A stretch of DNA of 64,000 nucleotides. Source: Owenia fusiformis. Its lineage: Eukaryota; Annelida; Polychaeta; Sabellida; Oweniidae. Below are positions 1-10,772 of the stretch, piece by piece (the stretch's first letter is position 1; each line of letters starts with the position of its first letter). Under the pieces are notes generated by a model that had not been told where the DNA came from, searched no databases, and saw nothing but the letters and a program-made list of their open reading frames with translations. The position numbers and the translations under genes are program-made. The stretch covers positions 25,533,564-25,597,563 of the forward strand of contig CAIIXF020000007.1 in NCBI GenBank assembly GCA_903813345.2. Direction: 5' to 3'.

Positions 1-1738
1 GAACCTAGTTTGTCACAATATAGAACCTTTCAGAAAACAATATAATAAGTACTTTAAATCGTGACACAAGATAGAACCTATGTTGACACAGGATAGAACC
101 TAGGTTGTCACAAGATAGAACCTTTCAGAAAACAATATAATAAGTACTTTAAATCGTGACACAAGATAGAACCTATGTTGACACAGGATAGAACCTAGGT
201 TGTCACAAGATAGAACCTTTCATAAAACAATATAACACGTACTTTAAATCGTGACACAAGATATAACCTGTGTTGACACAGGATAGAACCTAGGTTGACA
301 CAAGATAGAACCTTTCATAAAACAATATAACACGTACTTTAAATCGTGACACAAGATATAACCTATGTTGACACAGGATAGAACCTAGGTTGACACAAGG
401 TAGAACCTTTCATAAAACAATTTAACACGTACTTTAAATCGTGACACAAGATATAACCTATGTTGACACAGGATAGAACCTAGTTTGTCACAATATAGAA
501 CCTTTCAGAAAACAATATAACAAGTACTTTAAATCGTGACACAAGATAGAACCTATGTTGACACAGGATAGAACCTAGGTTGTCACAAGATAGAACCTTT
601 CATAAAACAATATAATAAGTACTTTAAATCGTGACACAGGATAAAACCTATGTTCACACAGGATAGAACCTCAGTTGACACAAGATAGAACCTTTCATAA
701 AACAATTTAACAAGTACCTTAAATCGTGACACAAGATAGAACCTATGTTGACACAGAATAGAACCTAGGTTGACACAAGATAGAACCTTTCATAAAACAA
801 TATAACAAGTACTTTAAATAGTGACACAAGATAAAACCTATGCTGACACAGGATATAACCTAGGTTGACACAAGAAAGAACCTTTCATAAAACAATATAA
901 CACGTACTTTAAATCGTGACACAAGATATAACCTATGTTGACACAGGATAGAACCTAGGTTGACACAAGGTAGAACCTTTCATAAAACAATTTAACACGT
1001 ACTTTAAATCGTGACACAAGATATAACCTATGCTGACACAGGATAGAACCTAGGTTGAAACAAGATAGAACCTTTCATAAAACAATATAGTAGATACTTT
1101 AAATCGTGACACAAGATAGAAATTATATTGACACAGGATAAAACCTAGGTTCACAAAAATAGAACCTTTCATAAAACAATTTAACACGTACTTTAAATCG
1201 TGACACAAGATATAACCTAGGTTGACACAAGATAGAACCTTGCATAAAACAATATAATAAGTACTTTGAATCGTGACACAAGATATAACCTATTTTGACA
1301 CAGGATAGAACCAAGGTTGACACAAGATAGAACCTTTCATAAAACAATATAACAGGTACTTTAAATTGTGACACAAGATAGAACCTATGTTGACACAGGA
1401 TAGAACCTAGATTGACACAAGATAGAACTTTTCATAGAACAATATAACAAGTACTTTAAATCGTACCACAAGATAGAACTATGTTGACAAAGGATAGAAC
1501 CTAGGCTGACACAAGATAGAACCTTTCATAAAACAATATAACACGTACTTTAAATCGTGACACAAGATAGAACCTATGTTGACACAAGATAGAACCTAGG
1601 TTGACACAAGATAGAACCTTTCACAAAACAATTTAACAAGTACTTTAAATTGTGACACAAGATAGAACCTATGTTGACACAGGATAGAACCTAGGTTGAC
1701 ACAAGATAGAACCTTCCATAAAAGAATATAACAAGTGT
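1..1738. repeat. 95-bp minisatellite array, left edge cut by window
   Basis: About 18 head-to-tail copies of a 95-bp unit. The word GTACTTTAAATC recurs at 49, 144, 239, 334, 429 and 524, giving an exact 95-bp period. Each unit has three copies of an internal motif of the form GACACARGATAGAACCT, so the unit itself grew from a shorter repeat. Copies differ by scattered substitutions and small indels after about 1100. The array ends near 1738, and its left end lies outside the window. Open frames inside it are period-generated and not genes. Confidence 0.97.
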
Positions 1739-3279
1739 ACCACTTGTGTTTGTGTTACAGGTTATTTGATGCTACTGATGATGAAATGCTCAGAACAGCT
1801 CCGCAAACCCGAGAATAGAGCTGGCGTCGTAGTGGCCATAGGAATTTATGGATTTAATCATCAAATCTAATGTAAGGAGTAAGTTTAAATTGCATTATAT
1901 TGAACAAGTTCAGTCCTTTTTGAGTTTGTTGGTTCATTACTTTGTTAAAGATTAACTTCACGAATTGAACTTCCGGCTGACGATCTAACCTTCTTTATTC
2001 GTTAGCCGGAAGTTGAATTCCCGAATGCCCCGTGGGTTTGTTTTGTGGAATACTAGTCAGTTGTATTTGGTAGCATTCGCAGATTCAACTGCCGACTGAC
2101 GCCGTTGTATACTTGTTATGGGAAATTAATCTTAGTATGAATGGAATAATGGCAGGCCATATTCATGATTAAATGAATGAGTTGGTCATGAGTAGTATAT
2201 CAATCCGTCAGCCGTCAGATGAATTCTCAGAATTAACCTTTAACCTTGATTTTCTAATATTGATGTTTACACTTTTATTTGTAGGTGAGCAATACAGATT
2301 GCTCTCTGCAATCAAGAACAAGTCAAAACAGGTGGCAGCTAACAAAAGAGGCCACAAAAATAGGAAATAGGAGAAAGCTTTAGAAGCAGTTTACAAGAAT
2401 GAGAGACAAGACAAACAAATAGTTGAGATTCCTTACATTACAAAGTTTGGTTGATCATCCATCTATTTAAGACATTGTTCAACTCAAGGGAAATGTATAA
2501 AAGCATTCAGTTGAGACACTACTCTAGTCTAAAACTCAGAGATACGTATCGCAACAATATGTTTGTTTCAAAATTAAATAATTTTTTATCTTTAATAAAT
2601 TATATGATTCATTTGATAATTAACTGTCTGTGTGTTGTTAAACATTAAAACTTCCAAAGGCCAAACATTGCTACAAATCTACCCTAAGCTAGCATCAAAT
2701 TAAAAAATCATCCCTTCCCCACTGACACCCCTCCCCCCGGGAACAACCGGATGCCTCTCAACGATTTAATAAATCCTAGATATGGATTTATGATGAATGT
2801 ATTTAAATCCCTAGTATGCTTAAATTTATCTGCATTAAATGTGTCTCAATTTGATAAATACCTTGATGTATTTACCGATGTTAGTTAATTACATAACTGG
2901 TTCAAAGTTGAAACATGTGTTAGATCGGTATTAATGCTTCACAAGTGCATTCTATGTATTTATAACCCACATTAATAACTTATAAATACGTAACAAATGT
3001 TTTCTGGATGTGATGTAAATGCAATATCGGATTTGCACTAGCATTTACTAATGGTATATGAGATAAATACGTGGGAAGGATTTATATGCACTTATCTAAA
3101 TCAGAGATGTGCATTTATGGAGATTTTTGGTGGTTTACGATAAATGCATAATGGATCCTACGTTAATCCTGTGTATATTTAACATCATTTGACCCAGTGT
3201 TGGACGTTTCAATTTGCCTAACAAATACAACACGTTTTTGAGAGATCTTTTCTTTTTGACTTTTGCACGTTGGTGATGA
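1739..3279. other. Intergenic; no convincing gene
   Basis: AT-rich sequence. A good acceptor (TTGTGTTACAG, ending 1760) is followed by a short open frame ending in TAG at 1816-1818, which could be a terminal coding exon of a + strand gene lying to the left. The upstream sequence is minisatellite, so this cannot be tested here. A second acceptor-like site (TTTATTTGTAG, ending 2284) precedes a lysine-rich frame to 2370. I see no recognisable domain in either. Confidence 0.4.
1962..2020. repeat. Imperfect inverted repeat (hairpin)
   Basis: Arms 1962-1983 and 1999-2020 pair with few mismatches around AACTTCCGGCT / AGCCGGAAGTT, leaving a 15-base loop. It is probably a small foldback element or its remnant. 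No target-site duplication is visible. Confidence 0.7.
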
Positions 3280-3440
3280 TGTGCCTTTTTTTTAATATAT
3301 CTCATAACTTAGAAGAGTATCAGTTCAAAAAAATACTAGATGGCTTATTCATTTGGCAATTCAGTTGTAAATATTCTCTTGAAAAAATAAATCTTCCAAA
3401 TTTGTTGAGTTTTCTTTCAGAAATCGCCTAACCCCCCCCC
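3280..3440. repeat. Diverged dispersed repeat, copy 1
   Basis: This stretch aligns in the same orientation with 49060-49225. Shared words include TCTCATA.CTTAGAA, GTATCAGTT and AGAAATCGCCT, in the same order and at similar spacing. The copy ends beside a run of nine C (3432-3440). It belongs to an old interspersed family of unknown class. Confidence 0.6.
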
Positions 3441-3599
3441 TCCATCCATTTTGTACGATCACCGGGTGTGCTCTGTACCAATTCTTGAGAATGAAATAAA
3501 ATGTCTTTCCGAACCTTGCAATTGTTGGAACAAAGTAGCATACAAAACATTTTCTTGGACCTCTCAATATTATATAGTTATCACAGATACTAGTTTTCT

Positions 3600-3720
3600 G
3601 CATGAAAAAAATCAAAATTCTGCAAAAAATTCTGCAAGAAAAAAAGCAAATTCTGCAAGGAGAAAATCGAAATTCTGCACAAATTTTCAAAAAAAGTCCA
3701 AATTCTGCAATCTTTTAAAA
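3600..3720. repeat. Low-complexity AATTCTGCA repeats
   Basis: At least six short A-rich units containing AATTCTGCA or AGTTCTGCA-like words recur at irregular 15-25 base spacing. Related words (GATTCTGCAAAAAATT, AATTCCGCGG) continue at 3925-4025. The open frames over it on both strands are rich in Lys, Ser, Asn and Phe-Cys repeats and look like repeat translation. Confidence 0.65.
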
Positions 3721-4733
3721 CGATGAAAAACGGAAACGGAAGTCACCTACTTTCTAGGTAAGAACTGCGCGTCATTAGCGAACTCGCTTTAGCGAATTTA
3801 AACATGATAGAATGTTGAATTTCACTGTGAAATCTTACTTGTACTCAATAATGATTGATTGTTGGACATAAACAGACACTCTTCAAATACCCCGCAAAGG
3901 TAGGAGATCGTAAAATATGTAATTTCTGGAAATTCTGGTAATTCCGCGGGATTTTCATGAAAATCAGGGATTCTGCAAAAAATTGAAGTTTTGTCAAATT
4001 CCGTCCACGCCGCGGAATCACGGAATACTAGTATCTATGAGTTATACAAAGGAAATTGGGTTGATTTAACAAAAGTATTCAAAAAATTAAAACAAACCCC
4101 CCAAAATATATAAAAATTAAGATAAAGCTAGTATTTCGTGAACCAAACTTTCCTTTGTACAATTACGATATTGGACTGATAGTGTTCTTAAATTTAGGGT
4201 ATGTGATTTTATTTCTTTATAGACATACGCATTGTATGTCCTACAAAACAAAGGTGTTCGGCGTCAATAAATTGACGGTGTTCGGCATCGAAAGAAGTAT
4301 CAAAATGGGAATATAATTCTAAGATACAGTTTTGATCAGTGAATTTTAGCTACATTTTCATTTGTATTGATTGCAATTTATTTCTAATTTGTACTCAAAT
4401 GTGTCATTTTCTAAGTTAAATATCAAGTATAGATATAACATGACATTCTGAAACATAGATTTTAGTAGGTTACAATGATGTGTAATAAAAATAACAATTG
4501 CACGATTTTGACATACAATAGTTAACATTCAAACTTTAATGTCGGCAGAGCCATAGTGCTGCCATCTTAATAAACTTCGTCGAACTTCCTAAAACATTAA
4601 ATGAGAAGTGTGACGAGATGACGAGATGACGAGTGGAATGATAATGACAAAATCGCCGATCTTAATTTTTGAAATGATGGAGCTAAGTTAAAAATTGGGA
4701 TATTTCTCCTCTTGCTTTTGCAATTCAGGTTTT
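3721..4733. other. Intergenic; nothing identified
   Basis: AT-rich DNA with a short internal duplication (GGTGTTCGGCRTC at about 4253 and 4278) and three tandem copies of GACGAGAT near 4613-4630. No open frame, RNA gene or domain can be supported. Confidence 0.5.
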
Positions 4734-5174
4734 GCAGAGAATCGAACTCCCGTGCAGTGATATATCACTGCGGCGGGCAGGTGTCTCACCGTAAGCATGG
4801 TAACATCGTAATAAACAACTGACGTGATTGGTTCTAGTCCCATGCTCAGGTCGCGTGATTGTAAAATTTAGACAATTTCATTGGTTGAACTGCGCGTATT
4901 AACTAATAAACAACACGTGCGGTAAACTTTTATCAACACAACTTTTACTCAGAATTCCTTCCGCGGGAATTTGCTCTTATATTTCATTGATTTTGGAATA
5001 TTTTGACAAAATAATTATTGGTGAACATAAAAAAACATATTTTTTATAAGTTGTGTGAAATACAAGCACATCTGTGACAAAAAGGGGGACTATCTTCCCC
5101 AAATTTTGGGGATTCCATAATCTGCCCGCCGCAGTGTCTATACCGAGACACTGCATAGGAGTTCGGCAGAGAAT
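4734..5174. mobile_element. MULE-like MITE with perfect 9-bp target duplication
   Basis: A 423-bp element (4743-5165) begins CGAACTCCCGTGCAGTG and ends in the inverted equivalent (CGAACTCCTATGCAGTG read from the other end). It is flanked on both sides by the identical 9-mer GCAGAGAAT (4734-4742 and 5166-5174). Each terminus carries its own hairpin: GCAGTGATATATCACTGC on the left and GCAGTGTCT...AGACACTGC on the right, both followed by the shared CGGCGGGCAG. There is no coding capacity. Target duplications of 9 bp are characteristic of Mutator-like elements; the superfamily assignment is inference. Confidence 0.85.
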
Positions 5175-6700
5175 ATGCAAATTTAAGCACGGACAATTCT
5201 CACCAATTCAGTGAATTCACCGGTATGACTTAGCTAGTTCCGAAAAATAAAAGAGCACCTTTTACAAATCCTGGCTCAGCCACTGGCTATTGAACACGAG
5301 ATGGCAATAAATGATACGAGTCTCTGGAGAAAAATATACACCAGTCTTGCAATTTATCTAGTAAAAAATGCGAACGAAGTGTATCTCACCGTTCGGAAAG
5401 CAATAGCATTTTCATGAACAGCCCAGTATATTATTCGGGTTACATTTCTGAAATCTATTTAAGATACGTTACCTTTTACATAATGGTCTTACTATATTCC
5501 TAATGTAATTAAACAATTTATTCAGATTTCGTGTGTCAGATAAATTTTGATTTGTAAATGTATTCTTTGATGATATTATTGTCGAAAAACTAATATTAGG
5601 TGTGTCATGTAAACCAATTAAGAATTTTTTTTAAATTTTCCATTATATTTTTTATTTTACTGTAAGAATCAGTCACGCAAAGCAAGATTTGGATGGTAAA
5701 ATAAGTGTACGTATGGAGCCAAGCATATGTATCTACAGGGCGTTCAATAAGTATTGCTAATTTTGTTATAACTTTTGTTATCTTGGTTTTTTCTTCATGA
5801 AATTTTCACAACATAAACATGTCTATTAGACTTCAAGATGTCCCTGTCCTACTAGGGACATCTCGCATACCATTGAATAGATTGTCGCAGAATTCTGCAC
5901 TCATAAATGTTAAAATTATGATGTTAGTTGGAGACCTACCCTTTATTTGACCAGCCCACTTCTTTCCTGTCTCATACAGTTGAAATTGTAATTCTTGAGT
6001 TCTTAATTATCGCAAATCCTTCATTCTATAAGTATAATGTCCGAGCAATTTCAACTTAGAAATTCTGGTTTCTCTGGTCGTTATGCAAATCTATATAACA
6101 CCAAGAAACGGAATTATTATAATAAGATTTGGCTAAAGCTACTAAACGTGTAGCGAGATATCATATTCTTTTCATATATTCATATATATTCATATAATTT
6201 ATATATATATTCATATAATTGTCCGCTTATGTTATTAAACTAGTATTGAAATAATGATTTCGATTAGTTAAACATGTGATTAGTTTGACACGCATGCGTT
6301 TAAAGAGGATTTTAATTTTCAAAAATTTTGACAAAAATCTCCTAATTACTCATGAAATACTAAATTACTTCACTAAAAACGTAGCAGAGTGATTTCGGAG
6401 CATTCAAAGATAGGGTAGGTGCATAGTTTATTGCAGTTTGCTGCTGCGTCATTATAAATATAGGTATGCGTAATGGCCATGATGATATCATTGGGAAAGG
6501 CTAGACTTTATGGTCAGAATAGAATATGATAGAATTTCTATCCAAAATTCCGGAAACCCAACTTAGTATTGACAAAGTTATGGTTACTATGGTAACCATT
6601 GTCACGGTTACGCGGGGCAACATAAGGGTTTACATGATGAATTATTGTTATACATCAAATAAACACTTTGATAAATAAAAACTGTTGATATGGTCAAATG
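5175..6700. other. Intergenic with small repeat fragments
   Basis: No gene supported. Visible items are: a TACAGGGCGTTCAATAAGT word at about 5736 that looks like one terminus of a mariner-type MITE with no partner found; a hairpin AGATGTCCC...GGGACATCT at 5838-5865; and an AT-rich microsatellite of CATATATATT type at about 6172-6222. Confidence 0.5.
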
Positions 6701-6850
6701 GACGAGAGTAAATCCTATAAGGCATATGGTATATTATTGATGTTTGACCAATCAGATTTCAGCATTTGGTTCAGCCCTTGTCAGAGAAATATTTTGTGAT
6801 TGGTCAAACATCAATAATATACCATATGCCGCATAGGATTTACTCTCGTC
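6701..6850. mobile_element. Foldback MITE, 54-bp arms
   Basis: Arms 6701-6754 and 6797-6850 are almost perfectly complementary, beginning GACGAGAGTAAATCC and differing by two or three bases, with a 42-base spacer. I see no target duplication. The structure fits a short non-autonomous inverted-repeat element that would form a strong hairpin if transcribed. Confidence 0.85.
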
Positions 6851-6925
6851 TACTTCCTGCGAAAGCTATGTGGATGTTGACATAATAGCTTTCCCACGGC
6901 ACACTTGGACAGCTGAATAATAGTG

Positions 6926-7105
6926 ACCTTTAAAACATGAATAATGAGATCCGCAGCTTACTTTTGGTCTCTAACTGTGTCTTACATCAGTATCATCAAT
7001 CCGTGCAAGTATTGGATTGCTGAAATACGTCTTTTTCAATCAAGACTTGTAAATTGTACATCAAGTAAATGTTTTTCGACCCATTTCCAATATGGCGGTT
7101 TGCTA
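6926..7105. repeat. Duplicated segment, copy 1, with YY1-like motif
   Basis: This aligns in direct orientation with 7910-8056. Shared words include GCTTACTTTTGGTCT, TCAAGACTTGTAA and TTCCAATATGGCGGTTT. The motif CCAATATGGCGG (7087-7098) resembles the YY1 core ATGGCGG common at animal promoters. The copies differ at roughly one base in four or five, so the duplication is old. Confidence 0.6.
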
Positions 7106-7909
7106 GGAGCGAGATACGGCTTAACACAACCAAATGCTATAACATGCGTATTCCCATCTAAATGATTTGTCTTTCAAAGAAAACTAGGATTTGTGGACAT
7201 GTTTTGCTATCATGCCATCATACCCCAGTATGTCCTCTGTCAGTCAAAAAAGTGAACCAAAACTCTCCACTAAAATCAAAAGATCAATTGTCACTCTGAT
7301 TTTGACAGATGGAGGCAGGTCAAAAAGGTCAAATTTCTTAAAGAAAATGCACCTCAATCACATCAAATCATGTGTTAGAGAAGAGTTTGTTCATACATAC
7401 ACTTCTTCATTCATGTACTTACCAAAGTCCAACCACTGGTGATGCTAATATTATTACAATAATTGGACTATATTCTTGTTTTTAAAATGCCATCTATTTG
7501 TCTTCCCATTCGGCGGAAGGATTAATTCATTGCTTATGACCAAGTCTAGGAAAACATAGGGCAAAGATGGCATAGCGGTCAAATTTCAGCTTGAAAGTCC
7601 TTCCGATACACCTGGAAGATTATGATGAATTTATATCTTGGATTTCGTATCTACGCAAAGTTGCTCATTTAGATGAAAATTATCGACTGCGCATGCCAGA
7701 AAGTACAAAATAGAAAAACTTTTGAAAAGTTTCCGCTATCCATACTAAATCGCCATTACAATAATAAATAGAAGATCTATATAAGGTATTATGTTGATGA
7801 TTATGTCTTGTTGATATGAAAATTGTAAAAAACAGTCATAAAGTAGATTGAGCTAGTAAAATTAAATGTTATCATAACAATCGGGCTAGCAAGATGTTAG
7901 AGCAACTAC
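7106..7909. other. Intergenic; nothing identified
   Basis: AT-rich spacer between the two copies of the duplicated segment. Short open frames are present but have no recognisable domain, signal peptide or splice context. Confidence 0.4.
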
Positions 7910-8056
7910 CTTTAATGTGATCAGTGGCTTACTTTTGGTCTTTCCATCCATTTGTGCAAGTATTTGAGTGCTGGATTACTTCTTTGTTGATCAAGACTTG
8001 TAATTGTTCGTTGAGTGAATGCTTTTTCTTCTCAATTCCAATATGGCGGTTTTTGC
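7910..8056 (+). promoter_or_regulatory. Possible ANKRD49 promoter with YY1-like site
   Basis: Second copy of the duplicated segment, ending in CCAATATGGCGG at 8038-8049, about 240 bp before the ANKRD49 start codon. A YY1-type ATGGCGG motif at this distance would suit a TATA-less housekeeping promoter. An acceptor at 8220 implies that any transcript starting here has an intron in its 5' leader, or that the true first exon is further upstream. The promoter role is inference only. Confidence 0.3.
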
Positions 8057-8288
8057 TCGATAATTTACACAAATCTCCAGAGGTTTTCCGAATGATCTAA
8101 CTATGGAAATACCCCCAAACTTAGTTATGTCATTCATAAAACCACCTCATATAGACAGATTTTGCTGTATTTAATTATCTCCATAAAATACTAATTTTTC
8201 CTTTGCATTTGTAATTTCAGTCTGGCAGATTTACTTCAAGTAGGATTCCGCATAGCACACTGGGTTGGTTTAGTATCCATCTCCTGCA

Positions 8289-9008
8289 ATGTCAGATACA
8301 GAGGAGAATGATATACTGACAGACATGGTTAACCATTCCATGCCTGCTGACCCCACTAATTCACTAGAAACAATGGGGAATCTTGGTCTAACTCAGGAAC
8401 TCATGCAAGAGATAATCAAAGCTAAAAAAGCAACTCCTGGAAATTTTGCAAGTTATTGGGAACTTGATGAACAAGATGTGAATGAAGCAACGATGGAGGA
8501 AATAAATGCGTCCGATAGTTTGAAAATGTTATGGGCTGCGGAGAATAACAAATGTGCTATAATTGAGGACCTATATGAAAAAGATGACAGTTTAGTGAAT
8601 ACATCAGATGAGGACATGTATACACCATTACATAGGGCATCCTATGAGGGGAACATTGAAGCCGCAAAATTGCTCATTACAAAAGGTGCCAAAATAGATG
8701 CTAGGACAATCGATGGCTGGCAGCCTCTACATAGCGCTTGTAGATGGAACCAAACTTCTGTAGCTGCATTACTTTTAAATAATGAAGCAGATATCAATGC
8801 TCAAACTAATGGTGGACAGACTCCATTACATTTGGCTGCATCAGAAAAGGATAGCAGGGACACTTTGGAACTATTGCTTATGAACAAGAGCATTAATACT
8901 CATCTTAAAAATAATGCTGGTGAAACTGCTAGAGAAATATGTAGGAGGATGAATGACTGTTATTTTCTATTTGAAATAGAGGATGAAAGTTTGCAAGGAA
9001 TTGAATAA
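8289..9008 (+). CDS. ANKRD49: Ankyrin repeat domain-containing protein 49
   Basis: A 239-residue protein, the same length as vertebrate ANKRD49, in one coding exon. A strong acceptor (TTTGTAATTTCAG, ending 8220) lies in the 5' leader, and ATG 8289 is the first start in the exon. The N-terminal 75 residues are acidic and low in structure. Ankyrin repeats follow at about 78-108, 110-139 (YTPLHRASYEGN), 142-172 (GWQPLHSACRWN) and 174-206 (QTPLHLAASEKDS), then a capping segment. The blocks DEDMYTPLHRA, DGWQPLHSAC and DTLELLLMN closely match the known family. ANKRD49 has been linked to transcription and spermatogenesis in mammals; as an ankyrin protein it should act by protein binding. The stop codon lies inside an AATAAA word (9004-9009). 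Confidence 0.95.
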   Translation: MSDTEENDILTDMVNHSMPADPTNSLETMGNLGLTQELMQEIIKAKKATPGNFASYWELDEQDVNEATMEEINASDSLKMLWAAENNKCAIIEDLYEKDDSLVNTSDEDMYTPLHRASYEGNIEAAKLLITKGAKIDARTIDGWQPLHSACRWNQTSVAALLLNNEADINAQTNGGQTPLHLAASEKDSRDTLELLLMNKSINTHLKNNAGETAREICRRMNDCYFLFEIEDESLQGIE

Positions 9009-9009
9009 A
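9004..9009 (+). promoter_or_regulatory. AATAAA polyadenylation signal overlapping the ANKRD49 stop
   Basis: The last two bases of the final Glu codon, the TAA stop and the next base spell AATAAA. If used, the 3' untranslated region would be only about 15-25 nt. No other canonical AATAAA is seen before the transposon at 9227. Confidence 0.4.
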
Positions 9010-9226
9010 GTATTGCTGAAATAAGGATTGGTGTATTTTTGTACATGTGATGACATTTAATAGTATGGCAATATCACACCTAACCATCGACAAGGTACAG
9101 TGACAAAATATACTGTTGTACACTTTCGATGTACGGTGTCACTATTCTAACTGATATGAAGAAAAAACTATGATGCAGGTGTGATGTAGGTTTTAAAAAT
9201 TAATCTGAGGAATACATAAAGAATGT

Positions 9227-10296
9227 CATATTTGATTCTGTGTGTATTCGATTTGGAAGACTTAGCATTCTGAATACTTAAAAGATTTTTGAGCAGTGCT
9301 TGTTTTTTTGTAGTAAATCTACCCACCATCAAAGATTAGTTAGAAAATGTTGTTTTTTTCACATTTCCTTTGATAATTTTTTCCCCTGAAAGTAAAGTTG
9401 GTTGTCGATTTAATAAATATTCATGTTTTGGCCAAAATAATAAAAAAAATCACAAGTGTACGTTGTCATCTCGATGTACGTTGTCCCATTGAACTTTCGG
9501 AATTCACAGGTAACCCTAATGTAGACAACGTATTTTTAATAACACTAATGGACAGTGGGATCAGATTCATTTAAAACTGAAACTGAACAATCACAGTATT
9601 ACTTCAACTTTATTGAAAGATTGAACCTCCGAACTTTCGTGATATAGCATAAATAGGATTTGAAACAGTCATTTTCAACAAGCTAGTATAGATCTCTCTA
9701 TCAACTTCTTGAAATTATTGAAATTCATAAAAGTGTATCTTTTAAAGTTAAAGTACTGACGCCAAATGATCACATATTAATCACCGCATCAACACTTTTA
9801 TAAAATAAAATAACATTCAACAAGATTTCAAAATCAAATTTACCTTATCTTTAGAACATCTGTATTAGGGTTATTGTACATGTTCGTTGAACATAACTTG
9901 TTAATCATTAAAACCTGGATTTTGAAATAAAATTATTGTATTGTTTTATATTACATCTCGTGAATTTCAATAACACTGACACCGTACAGTGGAGTTGACA
10001 ACGTACACTTCTGTTTTTTTTAAATGATACCCAATATATAATATTTATCAAATCTTCACTCATCCTAAATTGTGTAGTTTAGAGACACAATATTTAATAT
10101 TCTCATAAAAATAATCGACACTTTTAGGCGACGGGGGAAAAAATGATCAAAGGAAATGTGAAAAATCTAACATTTTTCAACCGATCAATTTCTGTGGGTA
10201 GATAAACTTCGAAAAATCGAGTATTGCTTGAAAATCTTTTAACGTAATCAGAAAGCTAAAAGTCTTCCAAATCGGATACACACGGAATCAAACATG
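9227..10296. mobile_element. 1.07-kb non-autonomous element with long inverted repeats
   Basis: Left arm about 9227-9505 and right arm about 9950-10296 are inverted copies. Outer ends CATATTTGATTC and (reverse) CATGTTTGATTC are followed in both by TCGATTTGGAAGACTT-like, AAGGAAATGTGAAAAA-like and AAGTGTACGTTGTC words in matching order. Arms are roughly three-quarters identical, so the element is old. The 440-bp centre is AT-rich with no coding capacity. No target duplication could be identified. A related word (GATGTACGGTGTCAC at about 9129) lies just outside the left end. Confidence 0.8.
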
Positions 10297-10648
10297 TAGT
10301 TTGTAGGATTTTCTCTTACAAAACCATTAAAAACAGATGTTTATTTTTAAATTGTGATATAGGGAGCTAAAGGAATATATTATTGTAAGAGAGTCTGCAG
10401 CCGAATATGTTTGCGTGTATATTGCAATATTCAATATTGCAAAATCAAACAAACTCGACCAAGTCTCTTATAATCTGGACTATAAATAGAAGAAGATCAT
10501 TATCGATAATAAAATGTCAATAAAATATCTTAGTGTTTTGAACCAATAAAGCTTTAATGTGAGTAATATGTGAACATTACAAGATATTAATTTGATCGTA
10601 CTCAAGAACATGCAGTAGAACATTATATGTATGATTTGAACAGTCATT
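10297..10648. other. Intergenic; nothing identified
   Basis: AT-rich sequence with several TCAATATTGCA-type words near 10420-10445. No gene can be supported. Confidence 0.4.
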
Positions 10649-10772
10649 AGGGAGTTTAAGCTTGCATGTAAATAGAAACGCCAACCTATACGTATTCGCC
10701 CATTCAAATACAGGGCTCAAATATGTTCCGTTCACCTTTAAGTTGTGAAAAACATTGCAAGCTTAAACTCCC
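10649..10772. repeat. Short inverted-repeat element (MITE-like)
   Basis: Termini GGGAGTTTAAGCTTGCATG (10650-10668) and CATTGCAAGCTTAAACTCCC (10753-10772) are inverted copies with one indel, spaced 84 bp apart. No target duplication is visible. Confidence 0.7.

Noticed and set aside
1123-1374. Minus-strand frame in the 95-bp minisatellite
   Set aside because: Its repeats (FYERFY, LYLVSRFK) follow the DNA period, so it is a by-product of the array.
1-1738. CRISPR-like regular repeats
   Set aside because: The spacing is regular but the spacers are themselves repeated; this is a eukaryotic minisatellite.
4733-4780. Possible tRNA end (GAATCGAACTCCCGTGC resembles a reversed T-arm)
   Set aside because: No acceptor stem, anticodon arm or D-arm could be folded. 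The segment is explained by the termini of the 9-bp-duplication element.
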